A DNA stretch of 64,000 nt from JALSRK01 sp964461995. GTDB lineage: Bacteria > Acidobacteriota > Terriglobia > Bryobacterales > Bryobacteraceae. The notes under the pieces were generated by a model. That model was not told where the DNA came from and made no database searches. It saw only the letters and a list, made by a program, of their open reading frames with translations. This document shows positions 32,918 to 42,068 of this stretch, piece after piece. A program made the translations under genes and the position numbers. Where the stretch lies: NCBI GenBank assembly GCA_964461995.1, contig CAYWXL010000014.1, forward strand, positions 24,220-88,219. Reading direction: 5' to 3'. Position 1 is the stretch's first letter; every line of letters begins with the position of its first letter.

Positions 32918-34195
32918 TCACCGACCCGCGCGTCCCGGCGGCCGGACGAGTTGTTCGCCTTCGCGGATGCCGTAGAGCGGATCCAGCTTGCGGTAGTCCA
33001 CGCCGGTGCGGGAGTTCCAGTCCCACATTACCTTCCCGTCTTTCAAGGTGAGTTCGCAAAAAAGGCGCTGCTTGCCCGGGAACGCCCCGCCGAAGGGATC
33101 GCGGAAGCGGAAGTCTCCTTCCAGGACGCGAAAGACGGCGATATCGGCCGGCGCGCCCGGGCTGAGGTGTCCGAGTTCGGGATGGCCGATCACTTCGGCA
33201 GCGCGCGAGGTCGCCGCCCGCACCACGGCCTCCAGGGGCATGCCCATGGCGAGGAACTTAGACATGGTGGTGGGTAGGTCCATCATGGCGCCGTTGCGGC
33301 TGCCGGCGTGCAGATCTGTGGAGATCGTGTCCGGATAGAAGCCCTGCTGAATCGCGGGAACGGCGTTTCGCCACGTGAAGCTTCCTCCGCCGTGGCCGAC
33401 GTCGAAGATCACCCCGCGGCGCCGGGCCTCGGAAAGATAGGGGTACAGACGGCCGTCCTCGTCAATCCAGGGCACAGGTCCGCGGAAGGCGTGGGTCGTG
33501 ATGTCACCCGGGCGAAGGTGTTCCGTGACCAGTTTCCAGTAGGGCCTCTCCGGCACGAAATAGCCGAAATCGACCATCACGGGGATGCCCGCCAATTCTC
33601 CCGCCTTCACGGCCTGGTCCACCGAGGCCCAGTCCGGCTTCTCGTAATGGGCGGCCTTCACGCCGACGACGACGTCCCGGTGCTTCTTGGCCAGCCGCGC
33701 GACCTCTTCGGGGTTGAAGTCACCCTGTTCGACCATGTTGCTCACCATCCCGAGCCCGGCGATGTTGATGAAGGCGAAGACCCGTGTTTCGGCCCGGTCG
33801 ATCACGGTGGTCCGGAAGAACTCGAAGTTGCGCCAGCCGGCCGAGCCCGCATCGGCCATAGCCGTTACGCCAGTGCGGAAACTGAAGGAGTCCGGGTCCA
33901 CGCTGTTGTCGCCGGCCCAGGCGTCGGGAATATTCGTGGTGTGGAAGACGTGGGTGTGGATGTCCACCAGCCCCGGGGTGACGATGAGACCGGAAACATC
34001 GATTGCTTGCTTGGCCTCGGCGGTAGGGATGTCCGGCTCGACGGCGGCGATCTTGCCGTCACGGATGGCGACGTCCCGGACTGCGTCGATGCCGCTTTTC
34101 GGATCGATCACCCGGCCGTTGTCGAGCAACAGGTCGTAAGTTTGCCCCCCGACCGACATTGTCAGAACCAAGCCCAGCGCAGCGAGTTTCGTCAT
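32918..34195 (-). CDS. Secreted amidohydrolase/deacetylase-family metallohydrolase
   Basis: 425 residues: signal peptide (1-17), composite beta-sandwich (DLLLDNGRVIDP) and TIM barrel with the metal motif VDIHTHVF. A carbamylated or bridging lysine is expected in VVGVKAAHYEKP. Further motifs: DVGHGGGSF, DTISTDLHAGS and the C-terminal GAPADIAVF. The family (EF_0837/AHA_3915-like) includes deacetylases and enamidases. Signal peptide suggests periplasmic action. Substrate unknown. Confidence 0.85.
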   Translation of the reverse strand: MTKLAALGLVLTMSVGGQTYDLLLDNGRVIDPKSGIDAVRDVAIRDGKIAAVEPDIPTAEAKQAIDVSGLIVTPGLVDIHTHVFHTTNIPDAWAGDNSVDPDSFSFRTGVTAMADAGSAGWRNFEFFRTTVIDRAETRVFAFINIAGLGMVSNMVEQGDFNPEEVARLAKKHRDVVVGVKAAHYEKPDWASVDQAVKAGELAGIPVMVDFGYFVPERPYWKLVTEHLRPGDITTHAFRGPVPWIDEDGRLYPYLSEARRRGVIFDVGHGGGSFTWRNAVPAIQQGFYPDTISTDLHAGSRNGAMMDLPTTMSKFLAMGMPLEAVVRAATSRAAEVIGHPELGHLSPGAPADIAVFRVLEGDFRFRDPFGGAFPGKQRLFCELTLKDGKVMWDWNSRTGVDYRKLDPLYGIREGEQLVRPPGRAGR

Positions 34196-34311
34196 GGCCT
34201 CCAGTCATCCTCCTCGAGCAGACCGCGTGGAGTCCGCCATGGGTAGATTATGACGCAGCCCGGGGGGCCGGCGTCTCCGCCCTGGAGCGCCCCCGTTGGG
34301 CCTCTCGGCGA

Positions 34312-34335
34312 AAGAAAAACCCTGAGCCGTCAGGG
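34312..34335 (-). terminator. Rho-independent terminator of bacterioferritin
   Basis: On the minus strand: CCCTGA, CGGC loop, TCAGGG, followed by TTTTTCTTTC. Stem covers 34320-34335. Confidence 0.8.
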
Positions 34336-34388
34336 CGGCGCAGGGTGGAGGCAAGCCAACGATGTACTGGTTTCGGCTGACCGGAAAC

Positions 34389-34865
34389 TCAGTCGTTCCC
34401 GTCCATCTGCTGGGCGAGGTAGTTGTCGTAGCCCATTTCCGCGATCATGTGGAGCTGCGCTTCAAGGAAGTCCACGTGCTCTTCCTCGTCCTCGAGGATC
34501 TCTTCGAAAAGCTCCCGCGAACCGTTGTCGCCGGCTTCGACGGCGATGTTGATGCAACGGTTCAAGCGCGGGACGGCTTCCAGCTCCAGCGCCAAGTCGT
34601 TCTCGATCTGCTGCTTGACGGACTGTCCCACGCGGAGCGGGAACAGCTCGTCCATTTTCGGCACGCCATCCAGGAAGAGAATCCGCTCGATCACGGCCTC
34701 GGCGTGCTTCATTTCGTCGATGGATTCACGCTTAGTCAGCGCCGCCAGCTTCTTGTAGCCCCAGTTCTCCATCATTTCGGCATGGAGAAAGTACTGGCTG
34801 ATGGCGGTGAGCTCCGCCTTCAGCACTTCGTTCAGGGCGTCGATTACTTTCGGATCACCTTTCAT
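34389..34865 (-). CDS. bfr: Bacterioferritin
   Basis: 158 residues, four-helix ferritin-like bundle. Di-iron ligands are in place (E18 in LKAELTAIS, E51 and H54 in SIDEMKHAE, E-x-x-H in EEEHVDFLE); the heme ligand Met52 lies in EMKHAE. It stores iron as a 24-mer with heme between subunits. A good terminator follows. Located apart from the TonB receptors and with no visible bfd gene. No Fur box recognised. Confidence 0.95.
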   Translation of the reverse strand: MKGDPKVIDALNEVLKAELTAISQYFLHAEMMENWGYKKLAALTKRESIDEMKHAEAVIERILFLDGVPKMDELFPLRVGQSVKQQIENDLALELEAVPRLNRCINIAVEAGDNGSRELFEEILEDEEEHVDFLEAQLHMIAEMGYDNYLAQQMDGND

Positions 34866-35005
34866 TTCCTTAGCTCCTCATGTGCAGACTCGCGGCATCT
34901 GCGGGTCCGGAGAGCGGCCGTCCGGGACAGGCGCGACCCGGCCCCCTGGAACCCGCCGAAAGCGCTTCTTTGCAACGCGGCGGCCGTACGCCAGGCGCCG
35001 GCCGC

Positions 35006-35024
35006 CTGGAATCCAAATTGCTAG
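35006..35024 (+). promoter_or_regulatory. Weak sigma-54-like element before the NtrC-type regulator
   Basis: CTGG (GG at 35008-35009), 10-nt gap, then GC at 35020-35021 in ATTGCT. Only the GG/GC spacing and -12 box fit; a -24 CAC is missing. Possible autoregulation. Confidence 0.25.
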
Positions 35025-35042
35025 ATGCACGACGGTGGCTAT

Positions 35043-35075
35043 TGGATTCGAAACTCGACGACGGGATAGTAGACT
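35043..35075 (+). promoter_or_regulatory. Promoter-like boxes next to the regulator start
   Basis: TTGGAT (35043-35048) with GATAGT (35065-35070, 16-bp spacing) or TAGACT (35070-35075). The latter ends 7 nt before the ATG at 35083. Confidence 0.4.
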
Positions 35076-35082
35076 GACGGGT

Positions 35083-36492
35083 ATGGCGAAGCCGGAACTC
35101 CACCGGACCCGCGTGCTGATCGTCGATGACGAGGAAAACCAGCGGCGGGGACTCGCCAGCATGGTCGCGGCCTGGGGTTTCATCACCGAGACGGCCCGCG
35201 ACGGCCAGGAAGCGCTGGACAAACTGCCGGAGTTCGAGCCGCACATCCTGATCACCGACCTGATGATGCCGCGAGTGGACGGCTTCGAGCTCCTGCGGCG
35301 GCTCGCCGACCGCGGCAGCCAGGTCACGTCGATCGTGCTCACGGCGTTCGGAAATATCGAGAACGCCATCGCCACAATCCACGATCTCGGGGCCTTCTGG
35401 TTCCTGGAGAAGCCCATCAAGGCTGGGGTGTTGAAGGTTCTCCTGGAAAGGGCCGCCTCCCAGAGCCGATTAGCCGAGGAGCGGGAGCGCCTCGAGCGCC
35501 AGCTCAGCTACCAAGGCGTGTTGCGGGATCTGGTGGGCGGATCGAAGCCGATGCAGGAGGTCTACTCCTTGATCCGGCAGGTGGCGCCGAGCCGGGCGGC
35601 GGTGTTGATTACGGGCGAAAGCGGCACTGGTAAGGAGCTGACAGCCCGGGCCGTGCACGATCTCAGTCCGCGGGCGAACGGCCCGTTCGTCGCCATCAAT
35701 TGCGCTGCCCTGCCAGAGACGCTCATGGAAAGCGAGCTGTTCGGCCATGAGAAAGGGGCCTTCACCGGGGCGGTGGAGCGCCGTGGGGGCTGTTTCGAGC
35801 TCGCCCAGGGGGGCACGCTCTTCCTCGACGAGATCGCCGAGATGCCGGTGGGGACCCAGGCGAAACTTCTCCGGGTCTTGGAAGACTCGAAGGTGCGCCG
35901 CCTAGGCGGCAAGACCGAATTCGAGGTCGATGTCCGGATCATCGCCGCCACAAACCGGCCGCTGGAGGAGGCGCTGTCGGAGGGACGCCTGCGCGAGGAT
36001 CTGTATTACCGGCTCAACGTGTTTCATATCAATCTCCCGCCGTTGCGGGAACGTTTGGAGGATCTTCCGCAACTCGTTGAGGCCCTTCTGGCCGACTTGA
36101 ACCGAAAGAACCAGAGCCGTGTCACAGGCGTCGCCGATGAGGTAATGGAGATGTTCCGCGCCTACGACTGGCCCGGCAACGTGAGGGAGCTCCGAAATGT
36201 GCTGGAACGGGCGGCGATCCTGGCCGGAGAAGGCTGCATCTTGCCCGCTCACCTCCCGCCGGGCTTCGGCTCGCCGGCTCTGGCGCGACCGGCGGGAACC
36301 GCCGACAGTCCGGGAAGGGTCACGATCCCCGTGGGTTCGACAGTGGCCGAGGCGGAGAAACTCCTCATCCTGTCCACTCTGGAGCACACGAACAACAACA
36401 AGACGAAAGCGGCGGAGATCCTGGGCATCAGCCTGAAGACGTTGTTCAACAAACTCAAGGAATACGGCGCCACCTCGCCGAAGAAACGATGA
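35083..36492 (+). CDS. NtrC-family sigma-54 response regulator
   Basis: 469 residues. Receiver domain with acidic pair D15-D16, phospho-acceptor Asp59 (LITDLMMP) and Lys110 (LEKPIK); AAA+ domain with Walker A GESGTGKE (178-185), GAFTGA (225-230) and Walker B LFLDEIA; Fis-type HTH (NNNKTKAAEILGISLKTLFNKLKEYG) at the end. It should activate sigma-54 promoters when phosphorylated by the kinase encoded next to it (ATGA overlap). Its targets are not evident here, apart perhaps from its own operon. No ribosome site precedes the ATG. Confidence 0.95.
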   Translation: MAKPELHRTRVLIVDDEENQRRGLASMVAAWGFITETARDGQEALDKLPEFEPHILITDLMMPRVDGFELLRRLADRGSQVTSIVLTAFGNIENAIATIHDLGAFWFLEKPIKAGVLKVLLERAASQSRLAEERERLERQLSYQGVLRDLVGGSKPMQEVYSLIRQVAPSRAAVLITGESGTGKELTARAVHDLSPRANGPFVAINCAALPETLMESELFGHEKGAFTGAVERRGGCFELAQGGTLFLDEIAEMPVGTQAKLLRVLEDSKVRRLGGKTEFEVDVRIIAATNRPLEEALSEGRLREDLYYRLNVFHINLPPLRERLEDLPQLVEALLADLNRKNQSRVTGVADEVMEMFRAYDWPGNVRELRNVLERAAILAGEGCILPAHLPPGFGSPALARPAGTADSPGRVTIPVGSTVAEAEKLLILSTLEHTNNNKTKAAEILGISLKTLFNKLKEYGATSPKKR

Positions 36493-38564
36493 GCCGACTT
36501 GGCCGGAAACGCCCGCCGCCAGAGAACGCGGGCCCCGCTGGGGCGCGCCGACTGAGCATTGGGACTGGGTTTCCGCGGGTAAAGGTGCGGCTACCCGCAG
36601 CGCTATTCTCTCCCGGGCGTTGGAAAGAACGGTTCCGCCGGTGGCGGCATCGGCGTGTTTCGCTGCGCAAACGGCTTCGAATCAGCATCATCGCCCTGGT
36701 GACGGTGATGGTCACGGTGCAGTTCTTGGCCACGCTGCGCGTGACCGCCGAGGCCGATTTCCGCCAGGCGCTGCAGCGCTCCGAGTCCATCGCTTCTCAG
36801 GTGAGCAACCTGCTCGCTGACCGGCTCGCCCAGGAAGTGAGGCTAGCCGATCCCCCTCCTGCCGATCTCGACGCCACGATCGAGCTTTGGACGCGGGCGG
36901 TGGCGTCGGACCCCTCCATATCGGAGCTGCTGGCGCGGCTGCTGGCCACCGCTGACGTGGCGGTGGAGATTCAGGTTTGTGACCGGCTGGGACGCATTCT
37001 CGCTTCGTCAAACCCCTCCAGCGCCCGGCTGACCTATCGCTCGCTTCCCGACTTTGCGCAATGGAACGTGCGGCCGCTGTGGGACCGCTTGTTCGAGGTG
37101 ATGGCTTCCACGCGCGAGTACTGCGTTACCGTGCCCTTGGGGATCCAGGGGATGGAACGTCCGCTGTTCACGATCCGGGTGATCATTTCCTCCGTGCTGC
37201 TACGCAACGCGCTGATGCCGCAGGTCAACAGCCTGGCGCTGACTTCGGCGCTATCGCTGCTCGCAGCGATGATGCTGGCCGTGCTGTTCTCGAACATGGT
37301 CCTGCGGGCGTTGAACCGCCTGGCCGAACGGATCGACTACCTGACCGCTGGGGATTTCGCCAGCGCCACGGCGACCAGCGGCCGGGAGTCGGAAGAAATC
37401 GCCGCGGTGAGCTCGAAACTGAACCTGCTGAGCGAACAGTTCCGCGACGCGCTGCAGTTGCGCGGGAATCTGAATCAACTTCTGGCGAGCCTGGAAGCCG
37501 CCGTGCTCATGTTCGATCCGGACCGGAGACTCGTTCTGGCGGGCCAGCCCGCCGAACGGATCCTCGGCCGCCGGCGCGAGGAAATGATCGGGCGGGAACT
37601 GTCGGAAATATTCCCCCCGGACACCGGGCTCGGCGCGGCGATCGAGGCGGCCTTGGAGCGCCGGACGCCGTTCCGGGACCGGCCGGCCATCATCGAGCGG
37701 CCTGGCCTGCCCCCGGCTAGGCTCTTGGTGAGCGTGGAGTTGCTCGAGAACCTGCCCGGCCTGCACCAGCTCGGCACGCTGATCACGCTGCGCGACGTGG
37801 AGTCGCGGCGGCGGCTTCAGAGTCAAATCGATGTATCCACGCGACTTACGGCCATCGGGCGCCTCACCGGCGGCGTGGCCCATGAAATCAAGAACCCACT
37901 GAACGCCATCGCCCTGCATCTGGAGATCTTGAAGGCGAAACTCGCCGGCGTGAACACCGTCAGCCCGGAACTGGACGTGATCGAAAGGGAGATCGGACGG
38001 CTGGACCGTGTGGTCAAGACTTTCCTGGACTTCACCCGGCCAGTGGAGCTGAAACTCAGCAGCGTGAACTTCACTGAGCTGGTTCGGGAGGTGACAGTGC
38101 TGGTCACCCCGGAGGCCAAAAAGGCCGGCGTCCAAATCGACTTTCAGGCCGACGGCGGCCCGACTATGGTAGAAGCCGACCAAGATCTGCTCAAACAGGC
38201 GGTGCTGAACGTCGTAATGAACGGGATTGAGGCGATGCCGAAGGGAGGACGCCTGGAGTTGCGGTTGCGCCGGGGAAGCGAGGATCATGAACTCCTAGTC
38301 ACCGATCAGGGTCCCGGAATCCCGGAAGAACTCCGGGACAAGATATTCAACCTCTATTTCACGACCAAGCCTGGCGGGACGGGCATTGGTCTGGCGATGA
38401 CGTTCCGGGTGATTCACCTGCACAACGGGACGATCGATTTCACGAGCGAAGTAGGCCGGGGCACAACGTTCCGCATCCGCGTACCCGCGGCCGAAGAAGT
38501 GACAGCGCAAGAGCCGGCAGACCGCGCTGCTTCCACGGAACAGCCCAGGATGGAGCGCGCATGA
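36489..38564 (+). CDS. Membrane histidine kinase partner of the NtrC-type regulator
   Basis: 691 residues: unusual basic cytoplasmic N-terminal extension (1-62), TM1 (about 64-85), periplasmic sensor loop (about 86-245), TM2 (about 247-272), HAMP, PAS-like domain (about 330-440), dimerisation domain with GGVAHEIKNPLNA (phospho-His465) and HATPase domain with an N-box (VVMNGIEAM), DQGPGIP and GGTGIGLAM. The sensed signal is unknown. The start overlaps the regulator stop and the stop overlaps the lipoprotein start, so all three are one operon. Confidence 0.93.
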   Translation: MSRLGRKRPPPENAGPAGARRLSIGTGFPRVKVRLPAALFSPGRWKERFRRWRHRRVSLRKRLRISIIALVTVMVTVQFLATLRVTAEADFRQALQRSESIASQVSNLLADRLAQEVRLADPPPADLDATIELWTRAVASDPSISELLARLLATADVAVEIQVCDRLGRILASSNPSSARLTYRSLPDFAQWNVRPLWDRLFEVMASTREYCVTVPLGIQGMERPLFTIRVIISSVLLRNALMPQVNSLALTSALSLLAAMMLAVLFSNMVLRALNRLAERIDYLTAGDFASATATSGRESEEIAAVSSKLNLLSEQFRDALQLRGNLNQLLASLEAAVLMFDPDRRLVLAGQPAERILGRRREEMIGRELSEIFPPDTGLGAAIEAALERRTPFRDRPAIIERPGLPPARLLVSVELLENLPGLHQLGTLITLRDVESRRRLQSQIDVSTRLTAIGRLTGGVAHEIKNPLNAIALHLEILKAKLAGVNTVSPELDVIEREIGRLDRVVKTFLDFTRPVELKLSSVNFTELVREVTVLVTPEAKKAGVQIDFQADGGPTMVEADQDLLKQAVLNVVMNGIEAMPKGGRLELRLRRGSEDHELLVTDQGPGIPEELRDKIFNLYFTTKPGGTGIGLAMTFRVIHLHNGTIDFTSEVGRGTTFRIRVPAAEEVTAQEPADRAASTEQPRMERA

Positions 38565-39187
38565 GCGGGTCGATTCGTCGCATTATCGGAGCCTTCTTAC
38601 TGTTGCTCGTATTGGTCCCTGCGGGATGCCGCATCCGCCGCAAGAAGGTTCCGGGGGCAGAAGTGCTTCTGCCGGTGCCGGAAACGGCGGTCCAGCAGGA
38701 AAAGCCACCGGCCCCGCCAGCGCGGGCCGCCGAGTTGCCGCCGCCGCCGGAAATCCGCCCCGCGGCTCCTGCGCCCGGCGTGGCGCCGGTAACGGAAACC
38801 GACACGGTGCCCGCTCCCCCGCCCAAACCGAAGCGCGTACGCCCGAAGGCGGCGCGGGAGGAGAAAGAAACCGCCGAGGAACAGGCTCTCCCGGCTGAGC
38901 CTGCTCCGGCTAAACCTCGGATCCCACCGAGGCTGACACAACTACTCACAGATGAGGAGCGGTGGGCTTACTCGAAGGAGATCGATGACGGCCTCGTCCG
39001 GGTTCACCAAATCCTGAAGAAAGTTGAAGGCCGTCCGCTGACAGAGGAGCAGACGCTCGTGCTGAACCGGGTGCGGGCGTTCCTTCGCCAGGTGGCGGAG
39101 ACTCGGAAGAGCGACCTGGTCACAGCACGTAACTTGTTACAACGCGCAGAGTTGCTGGCTGCGGACCTGGAACGGACGTCGCGCTGA
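38561..39187 (+). CDS. Proline-rich lipoprotein of the two-component operon
   Basis: 208 residues. Signal peptide with lipobox VPAGC (Cys23), then a Pro/Ala/Glu-rich spacer of about 90 residues (repeated PP, PAP, EEQ) likely to cross the periplasm, and a C-terminal helical part (about 125-208, LTDEERWAYSKEIDDGLVRVHQILKK) that could form a coiled coil. Not recognised. Position directly after the kinase (ATGA overlap) suggests it supplies or modulates the signal seen by the sensor loop; this is inference. Confidence 0.7.
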   Translation: MSGSIRRIIGAFLLLLVLVPAGCRIRRKKVPGAEVLLPVPETAVQQEKPPAPPARAAELPPPPEIRPAAPAPGVAPVTETDTVPAPPPKPKRVRPKAAREEKETAEEQALPAEPAPAKPRIPPRLTQLLTDEERWAYSKEIDDGLVRVHQILKKVEGRPLTEEQTLVLNRVRAFLRQVAETRKSDLVTARNLLQRAELLAADLERTSR

Positions 39188-39229
39188 TTCCCGGAGAGGC
39201 CGTATCGAAGGGATTGCGTTGGCGGCGGA

Positions 39230-39255
39230 GGTACGGCGGCCGGAACCGCCGTACC
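39230..39255 (+). terminator. Perfect 10-bp hairpin after the two-component operon
   Basis: GGTACGGCGG (39230-39239), loop CCGGAA, CCGCCGTACC (39246-39255). Followed by CCCTT, no long T-run. Candidate terminator or RNA-protecting element. Confidence 0.4.
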
Positions 39256-39266
39256 CCCTTGAAGAT

Positions 39267-39298
39267 GATGAGGGTTACGGAGGAGAGGAACCCTCATC
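39267..39298 (+). repeat. Second perfect 10-bp inverted repeat
   Basis: GATGAGGGTT (39267-39276), 12-nt purine loop ACGGAGGAGAGG, AACCCTCATC (39289-39298). The loop shows GGA motifs as in CsrA sites, but no test is possible here. Confidence 0.4.
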
Positions 39299-39566
39299 TA
39301 TCGCCTGTGAGGAGAACGTCACAGACGATAAGCTTGCGGCTGCGGGAGAGAGAAACCGAATCGCGGAACACGAAACGTGAACAGGAGCCCGCCGGCGAGC
39401 GAACCCTCGCCACCCTTGTAAAAATTTCAGGGCTGCGGTGTGTAATTTGTTCACGGCTTCCCGTCTATGCCCCTGTGTTTTCTCGATTCCGCCATTCGCG
39501 CTTAAAGACTGTTGCACGGCGGCTGCCAATCCGCGGGCTCGGGACGGCGGCTTCCGCAGACGCCTG

Positions 39567-40649
39567 TCAGGCGGGGACGCCAAACAGACGAGAGCCGTCC
39601 TCGCCAGCCTTCGCGGGAACGGAGAGGTGCTGAAGTTTCGGCCGGCGGGTCTGGGGGGCGATGGAGAGGCGGTGGGAAACGCCGTCCCAATCCGCCAGTA
39701 CGGCCCCTCCCGGCCGGATCTCGCCGGAAACGTGGAGGGCTGCCAGCGGCTGTACGAGACAGCGGTGGATGGTGCGCTTCAGCTCCCGGGCTCCGAACTC
39801 GGCGCTCGTGCCTTGCTCGAGCAGGAAGTTGCGTGCAGCTTCGGTCACCGTAACAGTGAAAGCCCGGCCGCCGAGGCGCTTCCGGATGTGAAGCTGCAAC
39901 TCTCGAAGCTGCTGGTCCAGAATCGACCGAAGGGTCTCGGCGCTCAGCGGCTCGTAGGTAATGACAGCGTCGATGCGGTTGACGAACTCAGGGGAGAAGT
40001 GCCGCCGGACGGCGCTCATCGCCGCCCGTTCCAGTTTTGCGTGCAGTTTCGGGTCCGAGCCGGCCCCGCGGGGATGCAGGCCGAAGCGAGGGCGGATGCG
40101 CCCCAGAATCTCGCGAGCGCCGAGGTTACTGGTCAGGAAGACGAGGCTGTCGGTAAAATCGACCACCGTATTGTCGCCCAGGTGCAGCGTGGCGCGGTCC
40201 AGCACGCCGAGCAGCAGCCGGGTGAGCGAGGGCGCAGCCTTCTCGATCTCGTCGAAGAGCACCAGAGCGAGCTTCGAGCGCTCGCTGGTGGCGGCGTCGA
40301 GCTTTTGCTGGCTGATCATCGGATGGGTCTCCCGGTGCCCCAGATACCCCGGCGGCGCGCCGATGAGCTTGGCCACCTCGTGCTCCATCTGGAACTCGCC
40401 GCAATCGATTCGCAGTAGCGACCGCTCGTCGCCGTGCAGTTCGGCCGCCAAAGCCTCCACGGTCCGGGTCTTGCCCGTGCCCGTCGGTCCCAGCAGCAAG
40501 AAGACGCCCGCGGGGCGCCCCTCAGGCGAAAGGCCCGCTTCGTACATGTGCACGTAGGGAACAATCGTCCCGATCGCCCGCTGCTGGCCGATCACGCGGC
40601 GACCGAGGGCGGCGGCCAGAGGTGATTCGAAGACCTGTTCAGAGCTCAT
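39567..40649 (-). CDS. Single-module AAA+ ATPase of the ClpA/ClpB D2 type
   Basis: 360 residues from the ATG at 40649 (AAGGA upstream). Only one AAA+ module: Walker A GPTGTGKT (54-61), pore loop GYLG (101-104) in GAPPGYLGHRE, Walker B LVLFDEIEKA (129-138), sensor TSNLG, and PEFVNRID with the arginine finger. The C-terminal D2-small domain follows (EFGARELKRTIHRCLVQPLA). It lacks the N domain and D1 of ClpA/B. FGL at 189-191 sits where ClpA has IGL, the ClpP-binding loop. It could be a stand-alone unfoldase; partner unknown. Confidence 0.85.
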   Translation of the reverse strand: MSSEQVFESPLAAALGRRVIGQQRAIGTIVPYVHMYEAGLSPEGRPAGVFLLLGPTGTGKTRTVEALAAELHGDERSLLRIDCGEFQMEHEVAKLIGAPPGYLGHRETHPMISQQKLDAATSERSKLALVLFDEIEKAAPSLTRLLLGVLDRATLHLGDNTVVDFTDSLVFLTSNLGAREILGRIRPRFGLHPRGAGSDPKLHAKLERAAMSAVRRHFSPEFVNRIDAVITYEPLSAETLRSILDQQLRELQLHIRKRLGGRAFTVTVTEAARNFLLEQGTSAEFGARELKRTIHRCLVQPLAALHVSGEIRPGGAVLADWDGVSHRLSIAPQTRRPKLQHLSVPAKAGEDGSRLFGVPA

Positions 40650-40808
40650 CCGGATTCCTTGGGGTCGAGCCGGCGGAGCCGCCGGAAAAGAATCGAGCCG
40701 GGTGCACAAACGCTCCGGCTCTTCACCAGGGATTATAGTCGGCGGCCGTTGGGAATCCGTGCATGCGGCAGCTTCGGAACCGGTTCGCGCCCACTGGCTC
40801 CAGGGCGA

Positions 40809-41912
40809 CTAAGTGGCGAAGAATGAGTCGATTGCAGCGGCGATCCGCACCGACGCCCGGCCGTCCCCGAACGGGTTGTGACCGGCCGCCGGCCGCCCGG
40901 CCCCTTTCAGGATCGAAACCCCCTCGCCGTAGATCCGTTCCGTATCCACGCCGACCAGCACCGCGCCGCCCGCTTCGACGGCCTCGGGCCGCTCGGTCTT
41001 CTCCCGGGCCACCAACACCGGCTTACCCAGAGCCGGTCCCTCTTCCTGAATCCCGCCCGAATCGGTGATCAGCAGGTCCGCCCGCCGCATCAGGTCTACG
41101 AAGGAGACATAGTCCAGCGGATCGAGCAGCGTGACGGAGGAACCCGCCAGAACCCGCTCGACTGCCCGCCGCACGTTGGGATTGGGATGGACGAGGAACG
41201 CTACCCGCGCCCCCTCGGACGCCAGACGCCCCAGCGCCTGCAGGATGCCCTCCAAGCCAGCGCCGAAGCTCTCCCGCCGGTGGGCCGTGGCGACCACCAG
41301 CGGCCCGTCCCCGGCGAGTTCCACCGACCGGGGCGGCGTCACCCGGCCCGCAGCCAGTTCCCCGGCGATGTAGAGCACTGCGTCGATGCTGGTGTTGCCC
41401 GTCACGTGGATCCGTTCCTCCGGAACGCCTTCGCGGCGAAGGTTCTGGGCGGCGCGCTCGGTGGGGGCGAAGTGCAGGTCGGCGACGCGCGTCGTCACCA
41501 GACGGTTGAACTCCTCGGGGAACGGCTGCTGCAGGTCTCCGGTGCGCAGGCCGGCCTCGACGTGTCCTACCGGGATCCGCTGGTAGAAAGCGCTCACGGC
41601 CCCGCAAAAGGTCGTCGTCGTGTCGCCCTGAACGAGCACGATATCGGGCTTCGTCTCGGCGAGCACCGGTTCGAGACCGGAGAAGATCCGGGCGGTGGTG
41701 GCGGCCAGCGTCTGCCCAGGCCGCATAAGGTCGAGATCGTAGTCGGGCCGGACGGCGAAAACGTCGAGTACCTGGTCCAGCAGCTCGCGGTGCTGGGCGG
41801 TGACGCAGACGCGAGTGCGGAACCTCTCCGCCCCCTGCCGAAGGGCGCGCACCACGGGGCAGAGCTTGATCGCCTCGGGCCGGGTGCCGAAGATGACGAG
41901 AACTTCGATCAC
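40809..41912 (-). CDS. wecB: UDP-N-acetylglucosamine 2-epimerase
   Basis: 367 residues from the GTG at 41912, which gives the normal N-terminus (IEVLVIFGTRPEAIKLCPV); an ATG at 41957 would add a non-conserved extension. Family motifs: GHVEAGLRTG, APTERAAQNL, HPNPNVR, SDSGGIQEE and the final HNPFGDG. It interconverts UDP-GlcNAc and UDP-ManNAc for surface polysaccharides. Not adjacent to the glycosyltransferase cluster but likely to feed it. Confidence 0.95.
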   Translation of the reverse strand: MIEVLVIFGTRPEAIKLCPVVRALRQGAERFRTRVCVTAQHRELLDQVLDVFAVRPDYDLDLMRPGQTLAATTARIFSGLEPVLAETKPDIVLVQGDTTTTFCGAVSAFYQRIPVGHVEAGLRTGDLQQPFPEEFNRLVTTRVADLHFAPTERAAQNLRREGVPEERIHVTGNTSIDAVLYIAGELAAGRVTPPRSVELAGDGPLVVATAHRRESFGAGLEGILQALGRLASEGARVAFLVHPNPNVRRAVERVLAGSSVTLLDPLDYVSFVDLMRRADLLITDSGGIQEEGPALGKPVLVAREKTERPEAVEAGGAVLVGVDTERIYGEGVSILKGAGRPAAGHNPFGDGRASVRIAAAIDSFFAT

Positions 41913-42068
41913 GTCCGCCAAACGAAACAGTGTGGCACACCGCGGCCGGTTTCTCATCCGTATTCACTTCGCAAGACGCAGAAGGGGAAAGAACCGGCGG
42001 GAAGCGAGGCCTGATCCGCTCCCCCGGGGCGGCCCGCATTGTGGTCTAATCGCAGGAAACCGGACGCC

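Larger units (their letters stand above)
39188..39566. other. 379-bp convergent intergenic region with two hairpins
   Basis: No gene seen. Two tandem inverted repeats follow the lipoprotein stop (39230-39255 and 39267-39298). The remaining 270 bp contain an AT-richer section (about 39415-39500) but no open frame or motif I can support. Confidence 0.5.
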
